Of a DNA stretch of 64,000 nt, positions 30,610 to 40,580 are shown in pieces (position 1 is the first letter of the stretch; every line of letters begins with the position of its first letter). The notes below the pieces were generated by a model. That model worked only from the letters and a program-made list of their open reading frames with translations, was not told where the DNA came from and did no database searches. This DNA comes from Stenotrophomonas sp. VV52 (GTDB lineage Bacteria > Pseudomonadota > Gammaproteobacteria > Xanthomonadales > Xanthomonadaceae), in assembly GCF_002893095.1 (NCBI RefSeq), contig NZ_PKQQ01000003.1, positions 124,001-188,000 of the forward strand. The letters are read 5' to 3'. The translations under genes were made by a program, and so were the position numbers.

Positions 30610-31655
30610 GTACTGCAATGCCTGCCTGGTCGCTGACCGAAAATGCCTCGCTGAAGGCCCTCAACACCTTCCACGTCGATGCCAGCGCCGAACAGTTGCT
30701 GGAACTGCACGACCCGAGCCTGCTGCCCGACGTGCTGGCCCATCCGCGCGTCGCGGGCAAGCCGCTGCTGGTGCTGGGCAGCGGCAGCAACGTGCTGCTC
30801 GCCGACAACGTGCCCGGTACCGTGCTGGTGTTTGCCAACCGCAGCATCGAAGAACTGGAGCATCGGGCTGACTACACCGTGGTCCGCGCCGGTGCCGGGG
30901 TCAACTGGCATGGCCTGGTGATGTGGTCGCTGCAGAACGGACTGTCCGGGCTTGAAAACCTGGCGCTGATTCCCGGCACCTGCGGTGCCGCGCCGATCCA
31001 GAACATCGGTGCCTACGGCGTGCAGGTCGACGAGTTCATCCAGGCGGTGGAGGCCTGGGATCGCGAGACCGGCGAATGGGTGCGCTTCGATGCCGAGGCC
31101 TGCGCGTTCGGCTACCGCGACAGCGTGTTCAAGCACGCGCCCGACCGCTACCTGATCACCGCCATCGAACTGCGCCTGCCGCTGCTGCACGACCTGCGCC
31201 TGGGTTATGCCGGCATCGCCGAGGAAATGCAGGCGATGGGCGTGGAGCTGCCGGTCGCGGCTGACGTGGCCAATGCGGTGATCGCGATCCGTCGGCGCAA
31301 GCTGCCGGACCCGGACGTGCTCGGCAACGCCGGCAGCTTCTTCAAGAACCCGGTGCTGCCGCTGGAACAGGTGGACGTGCTGCTGCAGCAGTTCCCCGAG
31401 CTGCCGGTGTACCCGGCCGACCAGGACAACCGTCGCAAGCTGTCGGCCGCGTGGCTGATCGAGGCGTGCGGCTGGAAAGGCTTCCGCGAGGGCGACGCCG
31501 GCGTGTCGCCGCAGCACGCGCTGGTGCTGGTCAACCATGGCACAGCCACCGGTGCGGAGCTGCTGGCGCTGGCGCGGCGCATTTCCGCGTCGGTGCTGGA
31601 GAAGTTCGGCGTACCGATCGAACCGGAGCCGCGCCTGATCGGCGCACAGTGGTGA
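30606..31655 (+). CDS. murB: UDP-N-acetylenolpyruvoylglucosamine reductase
   Basis: A 349-residue type I MurB. The FAD-binding region includes [33 protein letters not shown] carries the conserved substrate loop with Tyr. [11 protein letters not shown] contains the catalytic Ser, and [13 protein letters not shown] follows. It catalyses the second step of UDP-MurNAc synthesis. The GTG start lies in the pyrD stop. Confidence 0.96.
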   Translation: MSTAMPAWSLTENASLKALNTFHVDASAEQLLELHDPSLLPDVLAHPRVAGKPLLVLGSGSNVLLADNVPGTVLVFANRSIEELEHRADYTVVRAGAGVNWHGLVMWSLQNGLSGLENLALIPGTCGAAPIQNIGAYGVQVDEFIQAVEAWDRETGEWVRFDAEACAFGYRDSVFKHAPDRYLITAIELRLPLLHDLRLGYAGIAEEMQAMGVELPVAADVANAVIAIRRRKLPDPDVLGNAGSFFKNPVLPLEQVDVLLQQFPELPVYPADQDNRRKLSAAWLIEACGWKGFREGDAGVSPQHALVLVNHGTATGAELLALARRISASVLEKFGVPIEPEPRLIGAQW

Positions 31656-32575
31656 CCGCGCCGCGTGCCCTGCCCGCGCCCACGCCGATGCGTGCGGCGC
31701 TGCTGATGTTCGGCAGCACGATGGCGTTCGGGCTGATGGCCATTGCCATCCGCTATGCCACGCGGCATGTGCCAACCCAGGAAGTGGCGTTCTTCCGCAA
31801 CGCGTTCGGCCTGCTCGCACTGCTGCCGTTCCTGCTGCGTCCGGGCAGTTCACCGTTCCGTACCCGGCAGCTGCCGCGCTATTTCGTGCGCAGCCTGATC
31901 GGGTTGGCCTCGATGCTCTGTGCGTTCTGGGCGATCGGCCACCTGCCGATCTCGCAGGCGATCTCGCTGTCGTACTCCACCCCGCTGTTCGTCACCGTCG
32001 CCGCCGTCCTGTTCCTGGGCGAAACCGTGCGCCTGCGCCGCTGGGCCGCGGTGGTCTGCGGCTTCATCGGCGTGCTGATCATCGTGCGCCCCGGCGCCGA
32101 CTCGTTCAGCCCGGGCCTGCTGGTGGCGGTGCTGGCGGCGGTACTGAGCTCGCTGGTCGCGATCCAGATCAAACAGCTCACCCGCGTCGATGGCGCCGAC
32201 ACGGTGGTGTTCTACACCTACGCCTTCTGGGTGCCGATGTCGCTGGTGCCGGCCCTGTTCGTCTGGGTCTGGCCGAACAGCACCGGCTGGATGTGGCTGA
32301 TCGCCACCGGCGTGCTCGGCACGCTCGGCCAGTTGATGTGGACGCGTGCGCTGCGCCTGGGCGAAGTCTCCGCGCTGACCCCGATCAGCTTCATGCAGCT
32401 GCCGCTGGTGGCGGTGCTGGGCTGGCTGCTGTTCGGCGAAACCCTGGACCGCTGGACCGTGATCGGCGCCGGCATCATCCTCGGCGCCAACGCCTACATC
32501 GCGCATCGCGAAGCGGTGCTGGTACGCCGCGCCGCCTCCGAGGCCGCCAGTGCTGCCGCAAAACCCGGCGAGTGA
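31652..32575 (+). CDS. EamA/DMT-superfamily transporter
   Basis: A 307-residue protein with ten predicted helices in two EamA halves. Markers are [31 protein letters not shown] and [17 protein letters not shown]. It belongs to the drug/metabolite transporter group related to RhaT/YdcZ-type exporters; the substrate is not evident. The GTG at 31652 overlaps the murB stop (GTGA); an ATG at 31688 is an alternative. Confidence 0.85.
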   Translation: MTAPRALPAPTPMRAALLMFGSTMAFGLMAIAIRYATRHVPTQEVAFFRNAFGLLALLPFLLRPGSSPFRTRQLPRYFVRSLIGLASMLCAFWAIGHLPISQAISLSYSTPLFVTVAAVLFLGETVRLRRWAAVVCGFIGVLIIVRPGADSFSPGLLVAVLAAVLSSLVAIQIKQLTRVDGADTVVFYTYAFWVPMSLVPALFVWVWPNSTGWMWLIATGVLGTLGQLMWTRALRLGEVSALTPISFMQLPLVAVLGWLLFGETLDRWTVIGAGIILGANAYIAHREAVLVRRAASEAASAAAKPGE

Positions 32576-34768
32576 CTAGCTGCCGCCCATCGCCTGCAAT
32601 TCCCGCTGCACCAACGCCTGCACTTCCTCGCGCTGGAACTGCGTAACAAAGACCGGCACCGCGAACACGAACGGCAACCCATCGGCCTCGCGCCGGATCA
32701 CGTACGCCAATTGCAACCGCGCCAACGCATGCCGCACCTGCTCAGGGTCGACCCGCACCCCGGCCGCATCGAACGCGGCCAGCAGCTCAAGCAACGTGAT
32801 CCCACGCTCGCCGCTGCCCGCAAGCTGCGCCATCGCCACCTGGTAGACCACGATGCGGTCGATCCGGCACGCCACCGGATCCGGACTCAATCGTGCCCAG
32901 CCCGCCAGCGCATCCATCACCGGCTCGCTTACCAGTGCCGCATGCACCTGCGCGGCATCCAGCACGCGCTGCCCGCGCCCGAGCTGGCTGAGCAGCTGCT
33001 GGCAGGTGATCGCCACCAGGTTGGCGCGGTGCCCGCACGCGGCCACCAATCGCTGCGCCAGATCAGCACTGGCGTAATGCACGCCCAAGCGGGCCATCGG
33101 TACCGTCGCCAGGGCCCGGCAGGCGTCTTCCTCCAGGCTGCCGACATGGATGACCTCACCGAAGTTGCGCAGCGGCGACGCGAAATCCAGCGTCACCGCT
33201 TCATACAGGTCCCAGAACCCGGCCAGCATGAAGTGGCAGCGGCCTTCTTCGCTCAGCGCGCGCAGCGCCAGCAACTGCGGGTAGCCCTGCGCGGCCTCGG
33301 CGCGCAGGAACAGATCGGTCTCGTCGATCAGCAGCAACAGGCCGCGCCCGGCGGCACGGGCCGAGAGCTCGGCGACCAGTGCATCGATGCCGGTGTCCTC
33401 GGCCATGCCCAGCTCCATCGCCAGGCGCATGGTCAGGCGGTGGTCGCGCAGCGACAGGTACACGCAGTGCACGCGCGGGTGGCCGGCAAAGCGCCGCTCG
33501 ATGGCCTTCATCAGGCTGGTCTTGCCGAGCTGGCGCCCGCCCACCAGCAGGTAGTTGCCCGGCTCGCGATTGAGCACGCGCGCCAGCAGCGACGCGCGGC
33601 CGAAGAACGCACCGGGGCGGGTAATGCCGCCGTGGGTCTGGTACGGCGAAATCCGGGTCACCCGCAGCTGCCGCGCGAGCAGGTCGACCAGGCCGTCCAG
33701 CGCACCCGGCTGCAACAGCCAGCGCGTCTGCGCGGCCTGTTCCAGGCACACGCACAGGTTGGCTGGATCGTCGGCGTAGGCAACCAGTTCCGGCTCTGCT
33801 ACCAGCGAAGGACTCACTACCAGCACCACGTCCTGGCCGTTGGGCATGCTGCGCAGCGCGTGCACGATGGCGTCAGCCGCCAGCCCGGGCTCAGGTTGGT
33901 ACAGCCACAGCCGCTCAAGGGCCAGCGGAAGCGTGTCCGGCAGGGTCCACTCGCGGACGAGCCCGGGCAGCGACCAACCTGTCGCGGGCGCGTCGACCGC
34001 GCCGATCCGGGCGGCGAGCTGCTGGGCGCGGGTGTCGGGAGACGCGTGCAGTTGGCGCAGCGCGTCGCGCCACCGCACCGTGGCAATGCCAGCGCCCGCC
34101 AACACGCGTTCGCGCAGACGCAGCCAGCCCAGCTGGCGGTCGATGGCGGGCAAAGCCTGCAGCGGCTGCTCGAACAGCAGCTTCGGCTCGGCGATGATCG
34201 CGGCCACGGCCGGCCGCACCCAGTACCAGAGCAGGCCGAGCGCGGCCAACCCGAGCACCGAACCGCCCAGCAGCAGCGACAACCACTGCACGATGGTCCA
34301 CGGCTCCTGCGCGCGGCAGTTGGCCGGCAACCACCGCGCGGGCGGCGCCGGAGTGCCCGGACGACAGCGCCAGTACTGGGTGCTGGGTTCCAGGGTCTGT
34401 TCGATCACCGTGCCGCCCAGTCCGCTGTTGGCCGGGAAGCGATCGCTGAAGCGCAGTCGCAGCACCCACGGGCGCGGCAACTCGGCCTCCACCAGCGTCT
34501 CGGCGGGATCGTGCACGCCGGGCACCGCGACCTCGCTCGGCCAGGTTTCATGCTGCAGCCAGTACGACAGCGCTTCTTCGCGCAGGAACATCATGTCGAT
34601 GTTCGCCCGCTGCATCAGCATCATGCTTTCGCCGTCGCGCTGCATGCGCCACAGCTGGACCGGATTGAGCCACGGCACGAACAGGTAACTGCCGACGAAC
34701 CAGGTGAGCCCGATCACCAGCAGCAGCGGCACGCCCACGCCGAGCGACCTGCGCGGCAAGGTCATCAT
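32576..34768 (-). CDS. Membrane-anchored STAND/AAA-like ATPase with a pilin-like periplasmic domain
   Basis: 730 residues. Transmembrane helices lie at about 11-31 and 158-183. The intervening ectodomain has SYWLQHETWPSEV, then GLGGTVIEQTLEPSTQYWRC and RWLPANCRA, resembling the C-terminal disulfide loop of type IV pilins. The cytosolic part begins an nSTAND-like ATPase near residue 385 (GAFFGRASLLARVL), with Walker A VGGRQLGKTS (409-418) and Walker B LLLLIDETD (477-485). A winged-helix-like C-terminus follows. The ATG overlaps the upstream gene's stop by four bases. The function is unknown; it probably works with its neighbour in transmembrane signalling or defence. Confidence 0.75.
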   Translation of the reverse strand: MMTLPRRSLGVGVPLLLVIGLTWFVGSYLFVPWLNPVQLWRMQRDGESMMLMQRANIDMMFLREEALSYWLQHETWPSEVAVPGVHDPAETLVEAELPRPWVLRLRFSDRFPANSGLGGTVIEQTLEPSTQYWRCRPGTPAPPARWLPANCRAQEPWTIVQWLSLLLGGSVLGLAALGLLWYWVRPAVAAIIAEPKLLFEQPLQALPAIDRQLGWLRLRERVLAGAGIATVRWRDALRQLHASPDTRAQQLAARIGAVDAPATGWSLPGLVREWTLPDTLPLALERLWLYQPEPGLAADAIVHALRSMPNGQDVVLVVSPSLVAEPELVAYADDPANLCVCLEQAAQTRWLLQPGALDGLVDLLARQLRVTRISPYQTHGGITRPGAFFGRASLLARVLNREPGNYLLVGGRQLGKTSLMKAIERRFAGHPRVHCVYLSLRDHRLTMRLAMELGMAEDTGIDALVAELSARAAGRGLLLLIDETDLFLRAEAAQGYPQLLALRALSEEGRCHFMLAGFWDLYEAVTLDFASPLRNFGEVIHVGSLEEDACRALATVPMARLGVHYASADLAQRLVAACGHRANLVAITCQQLLSQLGRGQRVLDAAQVHAALVSEPVMDALAGWARLSPDPVACRIDRIVVYQVAMAQLAGSGERGITLLELLAAFDAAGVRVDPEQVRHALARLQLAYVIRREADGLPFVFAVPVFVTQFQREEVQALVQRELQAMGGS

Positions 34769-35982
34769 GCCGGTTGCGCCTCCAGCCCTTCGATCACCTG
34801 GTGCACCGCGCGGCGGATCGCTTCGCAACGCCATTCCAGGAACGCGCCGTGCGGCTGCGCGCGGGCCGCCAGCAGGTTGCTCCAGTACAGCTGGCGCAGC
34901 AGTGGATCGGCCAGGTAGGGGCGCGCCGGTCCCAGTGAGGGGCGCGCCAGCCAGCCTTCCACCGTGCTGCGGGTAGCCGGATCGCGCAGCAACGGCACCA
35001 GCGCTTCCCACAGCCGCGGATGGGTGGACAGCGTTTCGGTGATCGCCGCATCGTCCAGGCTGGCGTCGGCCAGCAGCACCAGCGCCGCCTGGGCCAGCAG
35101 GGGATGCCCACCGGAAAGATGCAGCGCACGCATGAGCGTGGCCTCGGTCGCGTCGACCGCGCCACGGCGCAGATCGTCCACGCCCAGTTCCGGCCAGCTC
35201 TCGGTAGCGGCGATGTTGAGCAGCGAGAGATCGCCGCCCTGGTACTTGAGGTCTGCCAATGCAGCGCCGCCGCAGATCAACAGGTGCAGCTTGCCGCTGT
35301 ACATTTCGCTGAGGCTGCGCAGGATCCCGGCGAGCACATCGCGCGGTTCGGGCGCGCCCTGCTCGAAGCGGCTGACCAGGCAGAACAACGGGCCGGGCTG
35401 CTGCAGCCGACGCGCCATCGCCATTTCGAAGCTGGCATCGGACGACACGCCGTCCAGCCCGCATTGCGCGGCCAGCAGCGCAAAGTAGTCCTGGTCGCCC
35501 TCGCCGGCGCGGAACGGGGGCTGCAGGTGCAGGACCCGATCCCTTCCATAGCGCATGGCCGCCTCGGCCAGGATCGCCGAGCGCTCTGGCGGCTGGCCCC
35601 AGTGTGCCTGGGTCAGCAACAAACTGACCGGATACGGTCGCAGCGCCTGCAGCCGGTCGAACAAGCGGGTGACGGTGGGCGGCACCAGCACCGGTGGCGC
35701 TGCCTGCCCTTCGTTGACCGGCGTGGCGGCCGGCTCCACCGGAAACTCCGGTTCAAAGCCGGCCGACTGCAGCAACGCGTTGCACTCGATTTCGGTCAGC
35801 CGCAGGTAGTTGGCGCAGGCCAGCACGCGGTCGCGATGGCGGCGGCTGGGCCGCGAGGTGCCGGCCCGCCAGTTGTTGACCGCCTCACGGCTGATCCCGA
35901 TCTCCGAGGCCACCCCACCCGCGCTGGCGCGGATCCGCCGCATGTGCCGGGACAGCAGGTCCGCGAAGTCCAGGGCAGGCAT
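34765..35982 (-). CDS. XRE-type HTH protein with a degenerate STAND/AAA-like domain
   Basis: 405 residues. Residues 1-75 form an XRE-like helix-turn-helix (SEIGISREAVNNWRAGTSRP, then TEIECNALLQSAGF). Residues 100-330 look like the AAA domain found in the next protein, with the sensor-like GKLHLLICGGAALADLKYQG and LSGGHPLLAQAALVLL, but the Walker A position (VSLLLTQAHWGQPPERSA) has no GKT/S, so nucleotide hydrolysis is unlikely. The start at 35982 begins the HTH domain; the longer frame is spurious. It is coupled by overlap to the membrane ATPase gene. Confidence 0.75.
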   Translation of the reverse strand: MPALDFADLLSRHMRRIRASAGGVASEIGISREAVNNWRAGTSRPSRRHRDRVLACANYLRLTEIECNALLQSAGFEPEFPVEPAATPVNEGQAAPPVLVPPTVTRLFDRLQALRPYPVSLLLTQAHWGQPPERSAILAEAAMRYGRDRVLHLQPPFRAGEGDQDYFALLAAQCGLDGVSSDASFEMAMARRLQQPGPLFCLVSRFEQGAPEPRDVLAGILRSLSEMYSGKLHLLICGGAALADLKYQGGDLSLLNIAATESWPELGVDDLRRGAVDATEATLMRALHLSGGHPLLAQAALVLLADASLDDAAITETLSTHPRLWEALVPLLRDPATRSTVEGWLARPSLGPARPYLADPLLRQLYWSNLLAARAQPHGAFLEWRCEAIRRAVHQVIEGLEAQPA

Positions 35983-36074
35983 GGGAAACGACCAGAAAGG
36001 GAGTGAGCCGCACACCCTACCGTGACCGCTTGGACTGTCAACCATATGCGAACCGGCCACGACGGTCTCCCGGC

Positions 36075-36599
36075 TCAGCCGGCCGGGACGGCGGGCGTCT
36101 GACGCACGAACAACTTGCGGGTCAGCAGCAGGTGCACGATGAAGGCCAGGATCGCCAGCATGCCCAGCGCCACGATCACTCGCCCCAGCACCGAACCCAG
36201 GCTCTTCTGCCCTTCCAGCCGGTCCAGCCGCTCGAAGTGCGACGGATCGGCCCGCGCGTACGCCACGGTGACCTGCGGTTCGTCGCCCAGGTACGGCGCG
36301 GCATTGTCTTCGGAGGTGGAGAAGGTGCCGGTATGGGTAACGCCGTTGGCTTCGAAGTCGTAACGGAAGTGGTACTGGTAGGAGACCCTGCCTTTGCGGC
36401 GCTTCTCTTCGATATGGTCGACCTGCACCGGCGCCTGCACGGTCACCGCATCCTTGAGGATGGCTTCCGCCTCCCGGTGCCCGCTCAACGCGGACCAGGC
36501 GAAGAACACGGCCAGCACGGCGTAGCCGATGCTGCACAACCAGCGCGAAGCGCGGGACAGGCGGGCGTGCGAGGTGTCTGAAACTGGAATGCTGATCAT
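36075..36599 (-). CDS. DUF3592-type membrane protein
   Basis: 174 residues with transmembrane helices at about 19-39 (WLCSIGYAVLAVFFAWSAL) and 137-160 (VIVALGMLAILAFIVHLLL). A beta-rich domain between them contains VSYQYHFRYDFEANGVTHTG and VTVAYARADPS, as in DUF3592 proteins. Function unknown. The ATG at 36599 is chosen over the longer frame because it gives the normal topology; it has only a weak upstream GGGGAA. Confidence 0.75.
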   Translation of the reverse strand: MISIPVSDTSHARLSRASRWLCSIGYAVLAVFFAWSALSGHREAEAILKDAVTVQAPVQVDHIEEKRRKGRVSYQYHFRYDFEANGVTHTGTFSTSEDNAAPYLGDEPQVTVAYARADPSHFERLDRLEGQKSLGSVLGRVIVALGMLAILAFIVHLLLTRKLFVRQTPAVPAG

Positions 36600-36782
36600 G
36601 TGGTTTCCCCAGAAATGGACCGATTGCGTCATCAGCCGGCAGGCCGTGACTTCGGTAGCCAGTGTGGGCGGGGGCGATGCGTTGCTGAATGGGCAGCCTG
36701 TCAAGTCAAGGCATGCGGCACCTGACGATTCGTCAACCTGGCCGTCCGGCGACGGGGACCCGGGCGCATATTGCACTGCGGC

Positions 36783-36798
36783 ATGTAACCGATTACAT
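36783..36798 (+). promoter_or_regulatory. Candidate LacI-family operator upstream of the glycosidase-like gene
   Basis: ATGTAACCGATTACAT is a near-perfect palindrome with the central CG typical of LacI/GalR-family operators (consensus-like TGTAACCGNTTACA). It ends 57 bases before the start codon at 36855. No LacI-family gene lies in this window, so the regulator would be encoded elsewhere. Confidence 0.5.
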
Positions 36799-36854
36799 CC
36801 CCTGCTACGGTTGCCCCCGCCTCACTGGCGAGGCACGAGTACGAGGTTGTTTCG

Positions 36855-39800
36855 ATGGGCTTGCATGTAGTTCGCCGCACGCTGTTGTTTTCCACACTTG
36901 GCCTGTTCCTGGCGTCGTCGGGCTTCGCCCAGGACCTTCCGCCCCGGTCGGCGTGGAAAGCCAGCAGTTCCTCCCAGCAGGTCGCGGCCATGGCGATCGG
37001 TCACCTGATCGATAACGACCCCAAGACCGTCACCGGCGGCGCCTTCAGTCCCGGGCACTGGTTCCAGATCGACCTGGGGCAGCCCACCAGCCTCACCGGC
37101 GCGCGCGTGACCTGGGATGTCTCCAATCCCGAGGGCTACAGCCTGCAGACCTCGCTGGACGGAACGCAGTGGCAGACCGCGTACACCATGCGCGATTCGC
37201 TGGGCGGGATCGAAACCGTGTCCTTCGCCCCGCGCCAGGCTCGCTACCTGCGCCTGGCCAGCCCCGAGCGCACCTCCGACTGGGGTGTGTCCATCTTCGA
37301 ACTGGAGCCGCTGGATGCGCGCACCGGCCTCCGCGTTGCCGGACTGGATGCAGCCCAGGCAGCGGCGCTGTGGCAGGGCGGCAGCGCCATCGCCGTTCCC
37401 GCCAGCAAAGCGGGTAGCCATGTGCTCGACATCGCATTGCCGCACGCGCTGGCAACCACCGGCCTGGCCGTTGAATGGGCCGGCGCGCACGGCGCCGCAC
37501 GCCTGCAGGCGCAGGACGCCCACGGGCGATGGACCGACCTTGCGCACGACCCGCAGGCCGGCAGCCGCCAACAGAGCTGGCTGGCCGGCACCGCGCCGGT
37601 GACCGCGCACGCCCTGCGCCTGCAGGTCGACGGCGACGCGCCGAAGATCGCCCGCGTGCGCCTGCTCGGCCCCGCTGCGGTCATGACCCCGATGAAGCGT
37701 TACCAGATCGCCGCCAGTGGTGCGGACCGCGCGTTGTTCCCGGCCTCCCTGCACATGCAGCAGACCTACTGGACCGCCGTGGGCGTGCATGGGGGCCTGC
37801 AGAAGTCGATCTTCGACGAGCACGGCAACATTGAAGCGTTCAAGGGCGCGCCGCTGGTGCAGCCGATCTGGCGCAGTGCCGACGGCACCACCGCTGCAGC
37901 CGCCAACCAGTCCGTGCAGCACGCGTTGCGCGATGGCTGGAAGCCGATGCCGTCTGCCACCTGGCAACCGCAACCCGGGTTGGAGCTGCGCAGTGAAGCG
38001 TTCGCCGTGGAGCTGGACGGGCAACCGGTCACCCTGGTCCGCCATCGCCTGCACAACAGCGGCAGCGCGCCGGTGGATGGCACCCTCAACCTGGTGGTGC
38101 GGCCGATGCAGATGAATCCGCCGTGGCAGAACGGTGGGCTGTCGCCGATCCGCAGCGTTGCGGTCGAGGACAACACGGTGCGGGTCAACCAGCGCACGCT
38201 GCTGCGCTCGCTCACCCCGATCGAAAGCGCCGGCGCGGCTGCGTTCGGTCCCGATGGCAGCACCGAGATCACTGCCGCCGTCGCAGCAGGTCAGTTGCCC
38301 CGTGCGCAGCAGGCGGACGATCCAGAGGGCCTGGCGTCAGCCGCCCTCGCCTACCGCATCCAGCTCGCACCGGGTGCCAGCCAATCCGTGGTCGTGGCGT
38401 TCCCGCTCGGCACCGAGCCGGCCGACGCGCACGGGGTGTTGCCGGAAGCCCCGGCGCTCGTGCTGGATACCGCCGATGCGGATGCCACCTTTGACACGCT
38501 GGCCAGCCGCGCCGCCAACGACTGGCAGGCGCGCCTGGGCCAGGTCGGGCTGCGCCTGCCCGACCCCTCGCTGGTGGACATGCTGCGCGCGCAGGCGGCG
38601 TACATGCTGATCAACCAGACCGGCCCGGCCATGCAGCCCGGTCCGCGCAACTACAACCGCTCCTTCATCCGCGACGGCATGGCCACTTCGGCGGTGCTGC
38701 TGCGCATGGGCGAGTCGAAGATCGCGCGCGACTACCTGGCTTGGTACACCGAGCACGGTGTGCATGAGAACGGCCTGGTCTCCCCGATCCTCAACAACGA
38801 CGGCAGCGTCAACACCGGTTTCGGTTCGGACATCGAGTACGACAGCCAGGGCCAGTACGTGGCGCTGGTGGCCGACGTCGCCCGGCTCGACGGCGGGCCG
38901 GAATCGGTGCGCGCCTACCTGCCCAAGGTGAAGGCCGCACTGCGCTTCCTGCAGGAACTGCGCGAGCGCACGCTGGTGCCCGGCTACATGGCCAACCAGC
39001 CCGCGCCGGAGCGCTTCGCCGGCATCCTTGCGCCGTCGATCAGCCATGAGGGCTACCCCGCACCGACCCACAGCTACTGGGACGACTACTGGGGCCTGAA
39101 GGGCTGGCACGACGGCGCGTGGCTGGCTGAGCAGCTCGGCGATCACGAAACCGCCGCGTGGGCGCGCGAACAGTACCGTGCCCTGCACGATGCGCTGGCC
39201 GCCTCGATCCGAGCCACGATGGCGTGGAAGGGCATCGACTTCATACCCTCCTCCGCAGACCTGGGCGACGGCGACCCGACCGGCGTGTCGATCGCACTGG
39301 ACCCGACCGGCGCGCAGGACGTGCTGCCGGAACAGGCGCTGCGCACCACCTTCGCCCGCTACCTGGACGACGTGCGCAAGCGCAACCAGCCCGACGCGCT
39401 GTACGCCTACACGCCGTATGAAATCCGCAACGTGCTCAGCTATGTGCATCTGGACCAGCCGGAAGCGGCCAACGAACTGCTGCAGGGCCTGCTGCACGAC
39501 CGCCGCCCGCTGGAGTGGCAGGTGCTGGCCGAAGTGGTGCACTCGCGGCTGCGTTTCCCGCGCTACCTGGGCGACATGCCGCACACGTGGATCGGCGCGG
39601 AGTACGGCCGCACGCTGTTCGGCATGCTGATGCGCGAAGACGACGATGCGCTGTCGCTGCTGCCGGGCACGCCCAAGTCGTGGCTGGTGGGCGAGGGTCT
39701 GGCGGTGGAGCGGCTGCCGACCGCGTTCGGTACGTTGCAGATGGAGGCGAACGAACGCGACGGCACGTTGCACGTCACACTCGGCAAGGGCCTGCGCAAG

Positions 39801-39938
39801 GACACGGCGGTACGGGTCTGGTGGCCCAGCCGCACGAAGCCGAGCGAAGTACGGGTCGACGGCCGCGCGGTGAAGGACTTCGACGACAAGAGCGTGCTCA
39901 TCGACAAGCCGTTCCGGACGCTGGAGGCTCGCTGGTAA
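36855..39938 (+). CDS. Secreted discoidin-domain protein with an (alpha/alpha)6-barrel glycosidase-like domain
   Basis: 1027 residues. A signal peptide (RRTLLFSTLGLFLASSGFAQ) is followed by an F5/8 type C (discoidin) domain at about 30-150 (IDNDPKTVTGGAFSPGHWFQ, SIFELEPL). A beta-sandwich linker follows. A helical domain from about 570 has NYNRSFIRDGMATSAVLLRM, SDIEYDSQGQYVALVAD and YWDDYWGLKGWHDGAWLAEQ, aromatic and acidic clusters typical of six-hairpin glycosidases. It probably acts on an extracellular or periplasmic glycan; the family number cannot be fixed by eye. Confidence 0.8.
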   Translation: MGLHVVRRTLLFSTLGLFLASSGFAQDLPPRSAWKASSSSQQVAAMAIGHLIDNDPKTVTGGAFSPGHWFQIDLGQPTSLTGARVTWDVSNPEGYSLQTSLDGTQWQTAYTMRDSLGGIETVSFAPRQARYLRLASPERTSDWGVSIFELEPLDARTGLRVAGLDAAQAAALWQGGSAIAVPASKAGSHVLDIALPHALATTGLAVEWAGAHGAARLQAQDAHGRWTDLAHDPQAGSRQQSWLAGTAPVTAHALRLQVDGDAPKIARVRLLGPAAVMTPMKRYQIAASGADRALFPASLHMQQTYWTAVGVHGGLQKSIFDEHGNIEAFKGAPLVQPIWRSADGTTAAAANQSVQHALRDGWKPMPSATWQPQPGLELRSEAFAVELDGQPVTLVRHRLHNSGSAPVDGTLNLVVRPMQMNPPWQNGGLSPIRSVAVEDNTVRVNQRTLLRSLTPIESAGAAAFGPDGSTEITAAVAAGQLPRAQQADDPEGLASAALAYRIQLAPGASQSVVVAFPLGTEPADAHGVLPEAPALVLDTADADATFDTLASRAANDWQARLGQVGLRLPDPSLVDMLRAQAAYMLINQTGPAMQPGPRNYNRSFIRDGMATSAVLLRMGESKIARDYLAWYTEHGVHENGLVSPILNNDGSVNTGFGSDIEYDSQGQYVALVADVARLDGGPESVRAYLPKVKAALRFLQELRERTLVPGYMANQPAPERFAGILAPSISHEGYPAPTHSYWDDYWGLKGWHDGAWLAEQLGDHETAAWAREQYRALHDALAASIRATMAWKGIDFIPSSADLGDGDPTGVSIALDPTGAQDVLPEQALRTTFARYLDDVRKRNQPDALYAYTPYEIRNVLSYVHLDQPEAANELLQGLLHDRRPLEWQVLAEVVHSRLRFPRYLGDMPHTWIGAEYGRTLFGMLMREDDDALSLLPGTPKSWLVGEGLAVERLPTAFGTLQMEANERDGTLHVTLGKGLRKDTAVRVWWPSRTKPSEVRVDGRAVKDFDDKSVLIDKPFRTLEARW

Positions 39939-39946
39939 CAGCGGAC

Positions 39947-39998
39947 GTAGAGCCGGGCTCTGCCCGGCTCTACCGTGCCGGGCAGAGCCCGGCGCTAC
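39947..39998. repeat. Inverted pair of SMAG-type palindromes
   Basis: One GTAG-headed copy (39947-39973, AGCCGGGCTCTGCCCGGCT) and one in opposite orientation (to 39998) abut head-on between two convergent genes. The stop codon of the minus-strand gene (TAG, 39997-39995) is supplied by the GTAG of the second copy. The pair can also fold as a strong bidirectional hairpin. Confidence 0.8.
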
Positions 39999-40492
39999 GG
40001 CGCGTTTCGGCTGCGCGCACGCAGCATCCAGCACTGCGCAGCGAATCCGATCACGAACACCACCAGACAGACCAACAGCGACTGCAGCACCACCGGCGCC
40101 ATCGGCGCCGACGCCAAGGGATGCGCCACAGGCAACCGGGTCAGCGATTCATTGATCGCAGGTACCAGCCCAAGCAGGTAGCTCAGCGACAGCGCAAAGG
40201 TGGACAGGTAAGGCCTGAGCCCTCCAAGGAACCGCAGTCGGTTGACCAGCAGCCCCCCGAACGCCACCAACAACACCACGATGCCGAATGCGTGACCCGG
40301 ATTGAGCCCGCCGGTACTTGACACGGTGAAGGAGCTGGCGACGGCCAGCACCAGGCCGCCCAGGTACAGCTTGCCTGAGCGTCTGGCTGGATCAATCGTC
40401 CCGTGCCGCGCGAACCCATACAGGCCGGCGATTACGGGAACCAGGCTGATCGCCGTGTGCAGCGCGCCGAGAACGGAGAGGGGTTGGGCCAT
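39995..40492 (-). CDS. Small integral membrane protein (DUF2306-like)
   Basis: 165 residues with about four to five hydrophobic helices (LGALHTAISLVPVIAGLYGF, LYLGGLVLAVASSFTVSS, HAFGIVVLLVAFGGLLVNRL and a C-terminal one). It resembles DUF2306-type membrane proteins; no enzymatic motif is seen. A TetR-type operator, also present before the adjacent tetR, lies upstream at 40513-40526, so it is the likely regulatory target. Its stop codon falls in a SMAG repeat. Confidence 0.72.
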   Translation of the reverse strand: MAQPLSVLGALHTAISLVPVIAGLYGFARHGTIDPARRSGKLYLGGLVLAVASSFTVSSTGGLNPGHAFGIVVLLVAFGGLLVNRLRFLGGLRPYLSTFALSLSYLLGLVPAINESLTRLPVAHPLASAPMAPVVLQSLLVCLVVFVIGFAAQCWMLRARSRNAP

Positions 40493-40512
40493 GGGCTTGC
40501 TCCAGGTTGTAT

Positions 40513-40526
40513 CTACTAGTAGGTAG
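40513..40526 (-). promoter_or_regulatory. TetR-type operator upstream of the small membrane protein gene
   Basis: CTACTAGTAGGTAG, containing the palindrome CTACTAGTAG, lies 21 bases before the start codon at 40492. The same 14 bases occur before the tetR gene. Confidence 0.7.
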
Positions 40527-40580
40527 AGTGAATGGTCGAGAAAAAGGCCTGCGCGCAGCAGGCCCGGGTGCCACAACAAC

